Below, piece by piece: positions 1-7,905 of a stretch of 21,814 nucleotides of DNA. The DNA is from Castellaniella sp041677825. GTDB taxonomy: Bacteria; Pseudomonadota; Gammaproteobacteria; Burkholderiales; Burkholderiaceae_B. The DNA lies in NCBI RefSeq assembly GCF_041677825.1, contig NZ_JBAYPG010000037.1, forward strand, positions 1 through 21,814, in the 5' to 3' direction. Every line of letters starts with the position of its first letter. Position 1 is the first letter of the stretch. The translations under genes and the position numbers were made by a program. The notes below the pieces were generated by a model that worked only from the letters and a program-made list of their open reading frames with translations, had not been told where the DNA came from and made no database searches.

Positions 1-2
1 AT

Positions 3-123
3 GGATAGCCCGTGGACAACGCCTACGGCGTTGCCCACCGTCTACCCACAGGTCGGCGGCTGCACACATCAACACAGGCTGCCAGCTACCAAGTTCAGAC
101 TCATCTACGGATTGGAATCGACT
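3..123 (-). repeat. 121-bp terminal repeat, left copy (REP-like module)
   Basis: This stretch is the reverse complement of 21694-21814 with only three differences, at positions 13, 33 and 53. Read on the - strand it has GTAG (45-42), then a 12-bp stem with a GTA loop (38-12). That layout resembles REP elements handled by REP-associated tyrosine transposases. Two of the three differences fall in the stem and both keep the base pairing. The inner edge lies 18 bases before the start codon of the transporter binding-protein gene. Confidence 0.9.
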
Positions 124-141
124 ATATCAGGAGACCATCCA

Positions 142-1284
142 GTGAAAAAAATCTTCGCATATTCAGCCAGCGCAACAGTCGTTGGCCTGGCGCTGGGCAT
201 GAGCGGCGCAGCGCTCGCTGCAGAGGGCGGGCCGCTGCTTTTCGGCCTGCAGTTTCCCATCACGGGTGACTACGCCGTTGAAGGGCAAGGCGTGAAAAAC
301 GGCCTCGACCTGCTCATCGAACAAAAGAACGCCGAAGGTGGCCTGCTGGGCCGTGAAATCAAGCTGATCGTCTGTGACGACGAGGGCAAGGCGTCTCGCG
401 CCACCATCTGCGCGCGGCAGCTTGTCAACGATAGCGTCATCGGGGTGGTCGGCAGCTACACCAGCGGCGCCAGCCTGGCGGCCGGGCCCACGTACTCGCG
501 CGCCAACGTCATCCACAGTTCGGACGGTACCAGCGACGAGCTGACTGCAAAGGGCTGGAAGAATTTCTTCAGGAACGACCCGCCCAACAGCGCAGAGGCG
601 GCCTTCACAGGCGACTATCTGGTCAACACCAAGGGTTACAAGAACATCGCCATCATTACCGATCACTCCAGCTATGCCACCGATCTGGCAGATTCCGTCG
701 AAAAATCCATCAAGACGCACAACGGCCACATCGCCAGCAAGGAGTTCATCAACGCCGGCACGCAAGACTACACCGCCGTACTCACGAAAATCAAATCAGT
801 CAACCCCGATGTCGTGTACTTCAGCGGCTATTACACGGACGGTGGCCTCATCAAGGCACAGATGGATCAGCTGAAGATGGCAGCAGACTTCGTCGGTGGC
901 GACACCAACCAGAGTGAGGCGTTCATACAGATTGCCGGCGCCTCGGCACCCGGATCCGTCGTCATCAACGTACCCCCGCCAGAAAGCCTGCCCTACGAGA
1001 ATGCGGCCAGGTTCCTTGCCGATTACAAGGAAAAATACGGCAGCAAGCCACCAAGCATCTACACGCTCACCAATGTAGATGGCCTGAATTCGATTTTCGC
1101 CGCCATCGAGGCGACACAAAGCACGGACTTCTCGGCCATCGAGCAGTGGCTGCACAACATGCCGGCCGAATTCGAGGGCCTGACCGGGAAAATGAAATGG
1201 GATGAAAACGGTGAGCGCGCAGGCAGCCTGATGGCGGCGATGGAAGTGCAGCCGGATGGCAGCTTCAAGATCGTCCACCAATAG
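142..1284 (+). CDS. ABC transporter periplasmic substrate-binding protein, branched-chain amino acid (LivK/HAAT) type
   Basis: A 380-residue type-1 periplasmic binding protein that would capture a small amino-acid-like or carboxylate ligand for the permease and ATPases encoded next. The frame is open from base 1, but the real start is the GTG at 142. It has AGGAGA at 129-134 seven bases upstream and begins with a signal peptide: Lys-Lys, a hydrophobic run, then an Ala-Leu-Ala-type cleavage site near residue 26. The mature part opens with the family pattern of a Gly-Asp-Tyr ligand-binding strand and an 'AEGGLLGREI' segment. Everything before 142 is the flanking repeat, so no native promoter is visible. 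The ligand cannot be read from the sequence; this family also carries amides, aromatics and sulfonates, so the Liv name is structural only. Confidence 0.92.
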   Translation: MKKIFAYSASATVVGLALGMSGAALAAEGGPLLFGLQFPITGDYAVEGQGVKNGLDLLIEQKNAEGGLLGREIKLIVCDDEGKASRATICARQLVNDSVIGVVGSYTSGASLAAGPTYSRANVIHSSDGTSDELTAKGWKNFFRNDPPNSAEAAFTGDYLVNTKGYKNIAIITDHSSYATDLADSVEKSIKTHNGHIASKEFINAGTQDYTAVLTKIKSVNPDVVYFSGYYTDGGLIKAQMDQLKMAADFVGGDTNQSEAFIQIAGASAPGSVVINVPPPESLPYENAARFLADYKEKYGSKPPSIYTLTNVDGLNSIFAAIEATQSTDFSAIEQWLHNMPAEFEGLTGKMKWDENGERAGSLMAAMEVQPDGSFKIVHQ

Positions 1285-1297
1285 ACTCAAACCCCGG

Positions 1298-1323
1298 GGC
1301 GACGGCATGCAGTGCATGTCGCC
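1298..1323 (+). other. Intercistronic mRNA hairpin between binding protein and permease
   Basis: Two nested 5-bp stems, GGCGA/TCGCC and CATGC/GCATG, close on an AGT loop with a 3-base bulge on the left side. There is no following T run, so it does not look like an intrinsic terminator. Hairpins in this place often protect the upstream binding-protein message from 3' decay and raise its level over the membrane subunits. That role is inference here. Confidence 0.5.
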
Positions 1324-1366
1324 GCCGGATGCCGGATGGCCATGATCCGGCCGCAGGAGCACGTGG

Positions 1367-2269
1367 ATGGACATCGTTCTGCAGCAGACCATCAATGGCC
1401 TGACGATCGGCGGCATCTATGCGCTGATCGCCCTGGGCTACACCATGGTGTACGGCGTCCTGAAACTGATCAATTTCGCCCATGGCGATCTGTGCATACT
1501 GGGCGCGTATATTGGCCTGACTACGATTATGGCGGGCGTCTTCAGCAGGCTGGATCAGATCCTGCTGCTGGGGGTGGCGTTCCTCATGGCCATCATCGTG
1601 GTGGCCATTGCCGGCATCCTGCTGGATCAACTGGCCTACAAGCCCTTGCGCCGCGTGCATCGCCTGTCTGCAGTCGTGTCGGCCCTGGGGGCCTCGATGC
1701 TGATCGAGAACGGCATCATGCTCATCTGGGGGCCGAATGTCCGGGTCTTTCCAAGCGGCCTGCTGCCCAACGTGTCATGGGAGATCGGGGGCGCAAGCAT
1801 CACGCTCGTGCAGGTCATGATCCTGATCGGCGCCAGTCTGCTGATGGCCTTGCTGTACATTTTCGTGCATCACACGCGCCTGGGCACCGCCATCCGGGCT
1901 TCGGCCATCGATCAGGACGCAGCCCGGCTCATGGGCATCAATGTCAACCGGGTCATCGCCCTGGTGTTCATCATCGGCCCTGCATTGGGTGCCATCGGCG
2001 GGCTTTTCATCGGCCTGTACTACCGGCAGACTTTCTTCACGATGGGCTGGTCGTACGGCCTGTTCGCGTTCATCGCGGCGATCATCGGCGGCATCGGGAA
2101 TATCCCGGGCGCCATGCTGGGCGGCCTGCTGCTGGGTCTGGTCAACGCATTCGGTGCCGGGTTCATTTCGAGCGCGTGGCAGGATGCGATCACCTTCGCC
2201 CTGCTGATCATCATCCTGCTGGTCCGGCCCTCGGGGTTGCTGGGCGAACGCATTGCCGAAAAGGTGTGA
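1367..2269 (+). CDS. livH: Branched-chain amino acid ABC transporter permease, LivH type
   Basis: A 300-residue polytopic inner-membrane protein, one of the two permease subunits of the importer. The start ATG has AGGAG at 1355-1359. The N-terminus carries the LivH hallmark, a Gly-Gly-Ile-Tyr-Ala-Leu-Ile-Ala-Leu-Gly-Tyr run leading into 'NFAHGDL'. The C-terminal half holds the 'AAIIGGIGNIPGAMLGG' coupling segment that docks on the ATPase. Length and the pattern of about eight hydrophobic segments are normal for the family. It follows the binding protein by 82 bases. An AAGG at its 3' end (2261-2264) sits at ribosome-binding distance from a GTG at 2274, which looks like the original start of the next gene. 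Intact, with no oddities. Confidence 0.93.
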   Translation: MDIVLQQTINGLTIGGIYALIALGYTMVYGVLKLINFAHGDLCILGAYIGLTTIMAGVFSRLDQILLLGVAFLMAIIVVAIAGILLDQLAYKPLRRVHRLSAVVSALGASMLIENGIMLIWGPNVRVFPSGLLPNVSWEIGGASITLVQVMILIGASLLMALLYIFVHHTRLGTAIRASAIDQDAARLMGINVNRVIALVFIIGPALGAIGGLFIGLYYRQTFFTMGWSYGLFAFIAAIIGGIGNIPGAMLGGLLLGLVNAFGAGFISSAWQDAITFALLIIILLVRPSGLLGERIAEKV

Positions 2270-2344
2270 GCACGTGAGCACGACGAAAGCAAGGCCCGCG
2301 CCCCACACGTCACCCGACGTCGGCCCGGACAGCCAAGGGCACAG

Positions 2345-3136
2345 ATGGCGCTCCTGGGCCGGGCCGGCATGTACGATATGGGCCACGCCGTGTACTTTGG
2401 CATCGGCGCCTACGCCACCGCAATGCTGTCGCTGATCTGGGGCTGGCCCGTGCTGTGGACCATTCCCGTGGCCATCGCGGTGGCCGCGGCGGTCGGGGCC
2501 ATTCTGGCTGCACCCATTGTCAAGCTGCGCGGTGATTACCTGCTGGTGGTGACCATAGGCTTCAACAGCATTTTCGTACTGGCGCTGAACAACAACCTGC
2601 TGGGCCTGACCGGCGGCTCGGACGGGCTGTTCGGGATCGATCCACCCTCATTCTTCGGACATGACCTGGACAGCCAGACCAGCCTGTTCTATATCAACTG
2701 GGTCGTGCTCGCGCTGGTGATCTGGTTGATGCACAACCTGGATCGCTGCGCGCTGGGTCGTACCTATCGCTACATCAAGCTCGACGAACTGGCAGCAAGC
2801 ACCCTTGGCATCGATGCGCGCCAATACAAAGTCGGCGCCTTTGCCCTGTCGGCTGCGCTGGCCGCAGTGGCCGGCGCCCTGTTTGCCATCCAGCTCGCCT
2901 CTGTCAGCCCCGGATCGTTCGTCTTCACCGAATCCGTCGTCCTGTTTGCCATCGTTCTGATCGGTGGCCAGGGATCCATCCCCGGGGTGCTGCTGGGCAC
3001 CACGATGATGTTCGTGCTGCCCCAGGTCTTCACGGCATTTGCCTATTATCGCTATTTCGTATTCGGCATCGCCATGATCCTGGTGATGATACTCAGGCCT
3101 CAGGGCATCTGGCCCGCCCGCAAAGGGGGGTTCTGA
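2345..3136 (+). CDS. livM: Branched-chain amino acid ABC transporter permease, LivM type, N-terminally truncated
   Basis: The second permease subunit. This frame gives 263 residues, whereas LivM proteins usually have about 290-350. It begins directly inside the conserved block: 'LLGRAGMYDMGHAVYFGIGAY' corresponds to the region that normally follows two N-terminal membrane helices. From there to 'RPQGIWPARKGGF' the family pattern is complete. No alternative start codon exists in this frame back to the TGA at 2267. A GTG at 2274 with AAGG at 2261-2264 reads a plausible LivM-like hydrophilic N-terminus (VSTTKARPAP...), but in another frame. This fits a deletion of roughly 100 bp near 2335-2347 that also shifted the frame. 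An AAGGG at 2335-2339 could still drive translation from 2345. The TGA overlaps the ATG of livG. Probably impaired; an assembly error cannot be excluded. Confidence 0.8.
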   Translation: MALLGRAGMYDMGHAVYFGIGAYATAMLSLIWGWPVLWTIPVAIAVAAAVGAILAAPIVKLRGDYLLVVTIGFNSIFVLALNNNLLGLTGGSDGLFGIDPPSFFGHDLDSQTSLFYINWVVLALVIWLMHNLDRCALGRTYRYIKLDELAASTLGIDARQYKVGAFALSAALAAVAGALFAIQLASVSPGSFVFTESVVLFAIVLIGGQGSIPGVLLGTTMMFVLPQVFTAFAYYRYFVFGIAMILVMILRPQGIWPARKGGF

Positions 3137-3963
3137 TGGATACGTCTGCAATCCTGCTCGAACTCGAACATCTGGGTATCCAGTTCGGTGGGCTGCGCGC
3201 GGTGGATGATCTCAGCCTCAAGGTGGCCAAAGGATCCATTTTTGGCCTGATCGGCCCCAATGGCTCAGGGAAATCCACGGTGTTCAACCTGATCACGGGG
3301 GTATATCGGCCCACATCGGGCCAGGCCCTCCTGCATGGACGCCCCATCAGCGGCCTGCCACCACACAGGATCGCGGCGCTTGGCATTCGCCGCACTTTCC
3401 AGGCCATCCGCCTGTTTCCAGGCATGACCGTGCTGGAAAACGTCATCGCGGGCGAACACCTGCAGCTGCAGCAACGCTGGTGGCAGGGGCTGTTGCGCAC
3501 AGCCAGTCAGCGACGTGAGGAAAACGCCCTGGTGGATCGGGCCATGGACGTGCTGGGCATGCTGCAGCTGGGCAACATGGCGCATGAGCAGGCCACTGCC
3601 CTGCCCTACGGCGCACAGCGCGGCGTCGAACTGGCGCGTGCCCTGGTGGGCAATCCCGAGATGATCATCCTGGACGAGCCCGCCGCCGGCCTGAACGACA
3701 ATGAATCCGCAGCGCTCAACGACACCATACGTGCGATCCGCGGCATGGGGGTCACGATACTGCTGGTCGAGCACGACATGAACGTCATCATGAACGTGAC
3801 GGATCATATCGCCGTCATCAATTTTGGCCGCCTGATCGCTGAAGGCCGGCCAGGCGAGATCCGCAGCAACCCCAAGGTGATCGAGGCCTACCTGGGTCAG
3901 GACGACGACCCGCCGGCAGCCAGGCACGACGTCGTGAAACCTGTCAGGCAGGAATACGCATGA
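3136..3963 (+). CDS. livG: Branched-chain amino acid ABC transporter ATP-binding protein, LivG type
   Basis: A 275-residue cytoplasmic ATPase, one of the two nucleotide-binding subunits of the importer. Walker A is GPNGSGKST at residues 40-48, and Walker B (IILDE) ends in the catalytic Glu181. The switch histidine is His213 in 'LLVEHDM'. The signature loop is the LivG variant, 'LPYGAQRGVELARAL' near residues 156-170. The C-terminus shows the LivG-specific 'VIEAYLG' tail, extended here by a hydrophilic stretch. The ATG overlaps the livM stop (TGATG) and the stop overlaps the livF start (ATGA), so translation is probably coupled along the operon. Confidence 0.94.
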   Translation: MDTSAILLELEHLGIQFGGLRAVDDLSLKVAKGSIFGLIGPNGSGKSTVFNLITGVYRPTSGQALLHGRPISGLPPHRIAALGIRRTFQAIRLFPGMTVLENVIAGEHLQLQQRWWQGLLRTASQRREENALVDRAMDVLGMLQLGNMAHEQATALPYGAQRGVELARALVGNPEMIILDEPAAGLNDNESAALNDTIRAIRGMGVTILLVEHDMNVIMNVTDHIAVINFGRLIAEGRPGEIRSNPKVIEAYLGQDDDPPAARHDVVKPVRQEYA

Positions 3964-4673
3964 CGCGCTTGCTGGACATCGAGGACCTGAAAGTCGCTTA
4001 CGGGCAGATACAGGCCATCAAAGGGATTTCGCTGCATGTGGACGCCGGTGAAGTCGTCACCATACTGGGCGCCAACGGGGCGGGTAAAACCACCTTGATG
4101 CGCACCATCAGTGGCCTCATGAAGCCGCAGTCCGGGCGTATCCATTTTGCGGGCCGCGACATCACACGCCTGGAGGCGCACCGAATCGTGCGCCTGGGCA
4201 TCGGGCAGTCACCAGAAGGGCGACGGGTGTTCGGGACCTTGTCCGTGGCGGAGAACCTGCTCCTCGGAGGCTTCACCCGCACACACGAAGAGATGCACGC
4301 CAGCCGCGAATACGTCTACCGGATCTTTCCGCGTCTGCATGAGCGCCGTACGCAGCTCGCCGGCACACTATCCGGTGGCGAGCAGCAGATGCTGGCCATC
4401 GGCCGCGCACTGGTCACCCGGCCGCAGCTGCTGCTGCTCGACGAGCCCAGCCTGGGCCTGGCACCCATCATCGTACGCAACATTTTCCAGGTGCTCAGAG
4501 AAATCCGCGAGACCGGGGTGACCATCCTCATCATGGAACAGAACGCACGCATGGCCCTGAAGCTGGCCGACCGCGGCTACGTACTCGAGGTGGGCCGCCT
4601 GCAACATGAAGGCAGCGCCCGGCAATTGCTCAACTCGGAAGACATCCAGGCGGCCTATCTGGGCGGGAAATGA
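3960..4673 (+). CDS. livF: Branched-chain amino acid ABC transporter ATP-binding protein, LivF type
   Basis: A 237-residue ATPase that pairs with the LivG-type subunit. Walker A is GANGAGKTT at residues 37-45, the ABC signature is LSGGEQQ at 137-143, and Walker B (LLLLDEP) carries the catalytic Glu162. The LivF marker 'SPEGRRVFGTLSVAENL' sits at about 84-100, and the protein ends with the usual 'AYLGGK'. The length is normal. The start overlaps livG by four bases and the stop overlaps the next start by four bases. The decarboxylase genes that follow are therefore very likely in the same transcript as the transporter, which is the main hint that they act on the imported compound. Confidence 0.95.
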   Translation: MTRLLDIEDLKVAYGQIQAIKGISLHVDAGEVVTILGANGAGKTTLMRTISGLMKPQSGRIHFAGRDITRLEAHRIVRLGIGQSPEGRRVFGTLSVAENLLLGGFTRTHEEMHASREYVYRIFPRLHERRTQLAGTLSGGEQQMLAIGRALVTRPQLLLLDEPSLGLAPIIVRNIFQVLREIRETGVTILIMEQNARMALKLADRGYVLEVGRLQHEGSARQLLNSEDIQAAYLGGK

Positions 4674-5278
4674 CCGCATCATGCCGCCACCTGCAACCTG
4701 ACCAATCAACTCATATCCCCATGACACCAACCGAAGCAATACCCGACATCCAGGCCAAGCAACCCACATCGGCGCCGATCTGGCCATGCCGACTGCATCA
4801 AGTCCTGAAAGCGCGCGCCGTACGACAAGTCTCCTATGTTCCGGACGCGGGTCATGCCATCCTCATCGATCTGCTCATCAATGATCCGGACATGACGACC
4901 AATGTCCTGACCACCGAAGAAGAAGGTATCGCCATCGCCACTGGCGCGTGGCTGGGCGGCCAAAGGGCTGCGGTCCTGATGCAGTCATCGGGCGCCGGCA
5001 ACTGCATCAACATGCTGTCGCTTGCGGTACAGACCCGTACCCCGCTGCTGCTGCTGATCACGATGCGAGGCCAGTGGGGCGAATTCAACCCGTGGCAGGT
5101 CCTTATGGGCCAGGCCACGGAACCCGCGCTGCGGGCGGTCGGGGTCACGGTGTTCCATGCGACGACGGCTGAAGACGTGATTGCCACGGTGGATCAGGCG
5201 GCCGGCATGGCGTTTGAGGCGGATCAGCAAATTGCGGTCCTGATCGACCAGCGCGTATTGGGTGAAAAGAAATGGTAA
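4670..5278 (+). CDS. ThDP-dependent decarboxylase, N-terminal (Pyr-domain) subunit, sulfopyruvate/phosphonopyruvate decarboxylase alpha-like
   Basis: A 202-residue protein equal to the N-terminal, pyrimidine-binding domain of ThDP enzymes. It carries the conserved glutamate that activates ThDP in 'LTTEEEGIAIATGAWLGG', and the 'MQSSGAGN' turn. Its size and split from the next gene match the two-subunit 2-oxo-acid decarboxylases such as ComD/ComE, which turn sulfopyruvate into sulfoacetaldehyde; phosphonopyruvate decarboxylases share this fold. The start at 4670 overlaps the livF stop (ATGA), which favours it. It adds about 40 residues before the conserved core, and an ATG at 4721 is possible. 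The substrate is not determined: no Xsc, Pta, phosphonatase or other sulfonate/phosphonate gene lies nearby. Class assignment is firm, substrate is inference. Confidence 0.82.
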   Translation: MTASCRHLQPDQSTHIPMTPTEAIPDIQAKQPTSAPIWPCRLHQVLKARAVRQVSYVPDAGHAILIDLLINDPDMTTNVLTTEEEGIAIATGAWLGGQRAAVLMQSSGAGNCINMLSLAVQTRTPLLLLITMRGQWGEFNPWQVLMGQATEPALRAVGVTVFHATTAEDVIATVDQAAGMAFEADQQIAVLIDQRVLGEKKW

Positions 5279-5865
5279 ATGAATGCAACGGCATGGACCG
5301 TCGCGAGGCCGTGCGCATACTGCTCGCCGAGCGCAAGAATACCCTGGTGGTCACCGGCCTGGGGTCGCCCAGCTACGACGTCCACGCGGCAGGCGATGCG
5401 GACAGCACCTGTTACCTGTGGGGCGCCATGGGTGCCGCTGCGCTGGTGGGCCTGGGCCTGGCCCAGGCGCAGCCGGGGCACCGTGTCCTGGTCATCACGG
5501 GCGATGGTGAACAATTGATGGGCTTCGGCGGGCTGGCAACCATCGCGGTCGCCGCACCACGCAACCTGGACATCATCGTGCTGGACAACGAGCACTTTGG
5601 CGAGACCGGCATGCAGGTCAGCCACACGGGCCGTGGCATTGCGCTCGACAGGATTGCCGCCGCCGCGGGCTTCGCCGAGACCGGCGTATTCCACCACCTG
5701 GACGCGCTGCGTCAGTTGGCCAACCGTCTGCAGCAGGCAGCCCAGGGCCCGCGCCTCTTTGTGCTCAAGATCAAGGCTGAAAACCTGCCCCGGTCTTTAC
5801 CGCCCCGGGATGCCGTGTTCATCAAGAACCGCTTTCGGGCCCATCTTGGATTCATGCCATGCTGA
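5272..5865 (+). CDS. ThDP-dependent decarboxylase, C-terminal (PP-domain) subunit, sulfopyruvate/phosphonopyruvate decarboxylase beta-like
   Basis: A 197-residue partner of the preceding subunit, corresponding to the diphosphate-binding domain. The ThDP/Mg motif starts at GDGEQ (residue 78) and closes with 'DNEHFGETG' about 27 residues later. 'WGAMGAAALVGLGLAQAQP' is the typical segment before it. The start overlaps the upstream gene by seven bases, as expected for subunits made in equal amounts; an internal ATG at 5293 is a weaker option. The active site would form between the two subunits, decarboxylating a 2-oxo acid to an aldehyde. Residues that set substrate choice cannot be judged without an alignment. 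Confidence 0.83.
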   Translation: MVNECNGMDRREAVRILLAERKNTLVVTGLGSPSYDVHAAGDADSTCYLWGAMGAAALVGLGLAQAQPGHRVLVITGDGEQLMGFGGLATIAVAAPRNLDIIVLDNEHFGETGMQVSHTGRGIALDRIAAAAGFAETGVFHHLDALRQLANRLQQAAQGPRLFVLKIKAENLPRSLPPRDAVFIKNRFRAHLGFMPC

Positions 5866-5938
5866 ATCTCAGAGCACGCTCACGTACACAGGGGCCTGTG
5901 GCGCCGATGCATGCGGGCATTCTCCTGCGGGTGGCGCC

Positions 5939-7117
5939 ATGATGGCAGGCGGCAGAGCACCTCGTGTCGTGATCGTGGGCGGCGGGATCATCGGCAGTTG
6001 CAGTGCCTGGTTCCTGCGTCGGTTGGGGTTTGGCGGGGATATCACGGTCGTGGAGAAGGATCCCAGCTACGCGCTGTGCTCGACTGCGCTTTCGGCAGCC
6101 TCCATCCGCACGCAGTTCGAATCACCACTGAATGTACGCATGAGCCTCTATGGCGCCCGGTTCGTCAGCAGCATCAGGGATTCCTTCGGTCCGGCAGCAG
6201 ATGTGGGCTACCAGGAAAACGGCTACCTGATCCTCAGCGGCATGGGCAGTGCAAATGCACGGTTGGCCATGGTCGACATGCAGCGAGCCGAGGGTGCAGA
6301 CGTGGTGGCACTGGCCCCCCTGGAGATCGAAAGGCGCTTTCCATGGATTTCAACCCAGGGCGTGGCACTGGGCACCTACGGCCAGGCCGCTGAGGGATGG
6401 TTCGATGCCTGGTCGTTGCTGTCCCTGGTCCGGACCAGCGCCTGCGAAATGGATGTGCGCTATGTAGCCCGGGAAGTGACGGGCTTTGATTCGGGACCCA
6501 GTCGTGTACAGGCGGTACGCCTGGCCGACGGCAGCCGCATACCGTGCGACTGGTGCATCATGGCCGCCGGTGCCCAATCAGGCGCCCTGACGGCACGCCT
6601 GGATCAGCCTCTGCCTGTGTCACCACGAAAGCGCACGGTATTCTCGTTTCATGCGCCGCTCAAGATGGACCATGGCCCTATGCTGTTCGATTCATCCGGC
6701 ATCTGGATGCGGCCGGAGGGCCAGGGCTTCATTGGCGGGGTCCAGCCGCCCGCCGAGCGCGACGGCGACGCCACGGGCGATTTCGAACCAGATTACCGCC
6801 TGCTCGAAGGCACATTCTGGCCCGCGCTGGCGCAACGGATCCCGGCCATGGAAGCCCTGCGCCTGCAAAGCGCATGGGCAGGCCATTACGAAGTCAATAC
6901 CCTGGATCACAACGGTATTGTCGGCCCGCACGACACGCTGGAGAACCTGCTGTTCGCAACCGGGTTTTCCGGCCACGGCCTGATGCATGCGCCGGCCGTC
7001 GGGCGAGCCATCGCAGAATTCATCCAGCAGGGCCGCTATGTGACCCTGGATCTGACCCCCCTGGGCTATGCGCGCATCCGCGCGGGCAAGCCCCTGTCTG
7101 AAGAAATTGTTTATTGA
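5939..7117 (+). CDS. FAD-dependent oxidoreductase, D-amino acid oxidase / sarcosine oxidase-like family
   Basis: A 392-residue flavoprotein of the DAO superfamily. The dinucleotide-binding loop is GGGIIG at residues 14-19, followed by 'VVEKDPSYALCSTALSAASIRTQF', the FAD contact region of sarcosine-dehydrogenase-like members. The C-terminal 'FATGFSGHGLMHAPAVGRAIAEFI' is the second FAD-binding motif. Such enzymes oxidise a secondary or primary amine next to a carboxylate, giving an imine and then an oxo acid or aldehyde. Start: tandem ATGs at 5939 and 5942, chosen because the GGGIIG motif follows closely; the frame is open further upstream but looks non-coding there. No strong Shine-Dalgarno is seen. 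A 27-codon ORF (5859-5942) bridges from the decarboxylase gene and ends on this ATG, so coupled translation is possible. Substrate unknown. Confidence 0.85.
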   Translation: MMAGGRAPRVVIVGGGIIGSCSAWFLRRLGFGGDITVVEKDPSYALCSTALSAASIRTQFESPLNVRMSLYGARFVSSIRDSFGPAADVGYQENGYLILSGMGSANARLAMVDMQRAEGADVVALAPLEIERRFPWISTQGVALGTYGQAAEGWFDAWSLLSLVRTSACEMDVRYVAREVTGFDSGPSRVQAVRLADGSRIPCDWCIMAAGAQSGALTARLDQPLPVSPRKRTVFSFHAPLKMDHGPMLFDSSGIWMRPEGQGFIGGVQPPAERDGDATGDFEPDYRLLEGTFWPALAQRIPAMEALRLQSAWAGHYEVNTLDHNGIVGPHDTLENLLFATGFSGHGLMHAPAVGRAIAEFIQQGRYVTLDLTPLGYARIRAGKPLSEEIVY

Positions 7118-7128
7118 AGGAGTACGAC

Positions 7129-7896
7129 ATGAGATTCAGCAACAAAGTCGTGGTTGTGACGGGCGCCGCCCGCGGCATCGGGCGGGCTACCGCCGAACGC
7201 TTCCTGTCCGAAGGCGCGAGCGTGGTGATCGCCGATATCGATTCGCAGCGCCTGCAGCAGACCGCTCAGGCAATCGGGCCAGCAGAGCGTGTCCTCGCGC
7301 GAGTCACGGATGTCAGCAGCAAGGAACAGATGGATGCCCTGGTAGCCGCTGCCGTGGAGCATTTTGGCCATCTGGATATCATGGTCAACAATGCTGGCAT
7401 CTGCCCCATTGTGCCTTTTCTCGATGTCACGGAAGATACTTACGATCATGTCCTGGCCGTGAATCTCAAGGGCACGTTTCTGGGCACGCAGGCAGCCGCC
7501 CGGCAGATGTTGGCACAAGGTGGCGGCGGCGTGATCATCAACATGTCGTCGATCAATTCGGGTCTGGCCAACCCCAACGTATCACCCTACGCAATCTCCA
7601 AGGGTGGCATGAACCAGGTCACCAGTACCGCGGCCGTTGCGCTGGCCCGCCATGGCATCCGGGTCGTGGGCGTGGGGCCGGGCACCATCATGAGCGAGAT
7701 GGTCGCCGGGGACTTCGTCAACAGTGCGGGCAACAAGGCGATCCTGATGCGCACGCCCCTGGGGCGCTATGGGGAACCGCGCGAAATCGCCGGCGTGGTG
7801 GCCTTCCTGGCCAGCGAAGATGCTTCGTATTTCACAGGGGAGACCATTTATCCCGATGGCGGGCGCCGGGTACTGAACTACGTCATGCCCGAGTGA
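7129..7896 (+). CDS. Short-chain dehydrogenase/reductase (classical SDR)
   Basis: A 255-residue Rossmann-fold oxidoreductase. The cofactor motif is TGAARGIG at residues 11-18, and Asp36 at the end of the second strand suggests NAD(H). NNAG is at 87-90. The catalytic set is Asn112, Ser141, Tyr154 and Lys158 ('YAISK'). The start is ATG 7129, with AAGGAG at 7117-7122 six bases upstream; an in-frame TTG at 7114 is less likely. Twelve bases separate it from the flavoprotein gene. By context it could reduce or oxidise an aldehyde or hydroxy-acid intermediate made by the decarboxylase, much as SDR-type sulfoacetaldehyde reductases do, but that role is a guess. All catalytic residues are intact. Confidence 0.9.
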   Translation: MRFSNKVVVVTGAARGIGRATAERFLSEGASVVIADIDSQRLQQTAQAIGPAERVLARVTDVSSKEQMDALVAAAVEHFGHLDIMVNNAGICPIVPFLDVTEDTYDHVLAVNLKGTFLGTQAAARQMLAQGGGGVIINMSSINSGLANPNVSPYAISKGGMNQVTSTAAVALARHGIRVVGVGPGTIMSEMVAGDFVNSAGNKAILMRTPLGRYGEPREIAGVVAFLASEDASYFTGETIYPDGGRRVLNYVMPE

Positions 7897-7905
7897 GACC
7901 GAGCG

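Noticed and set aside
1..141. The 47 codons in frame ahead of the binding-protein GTG as an N-terminal extension
   Set aside because: They are the flanking repeat, and the GTG has a good ribosome-binding site and starts a clear signal peptide.
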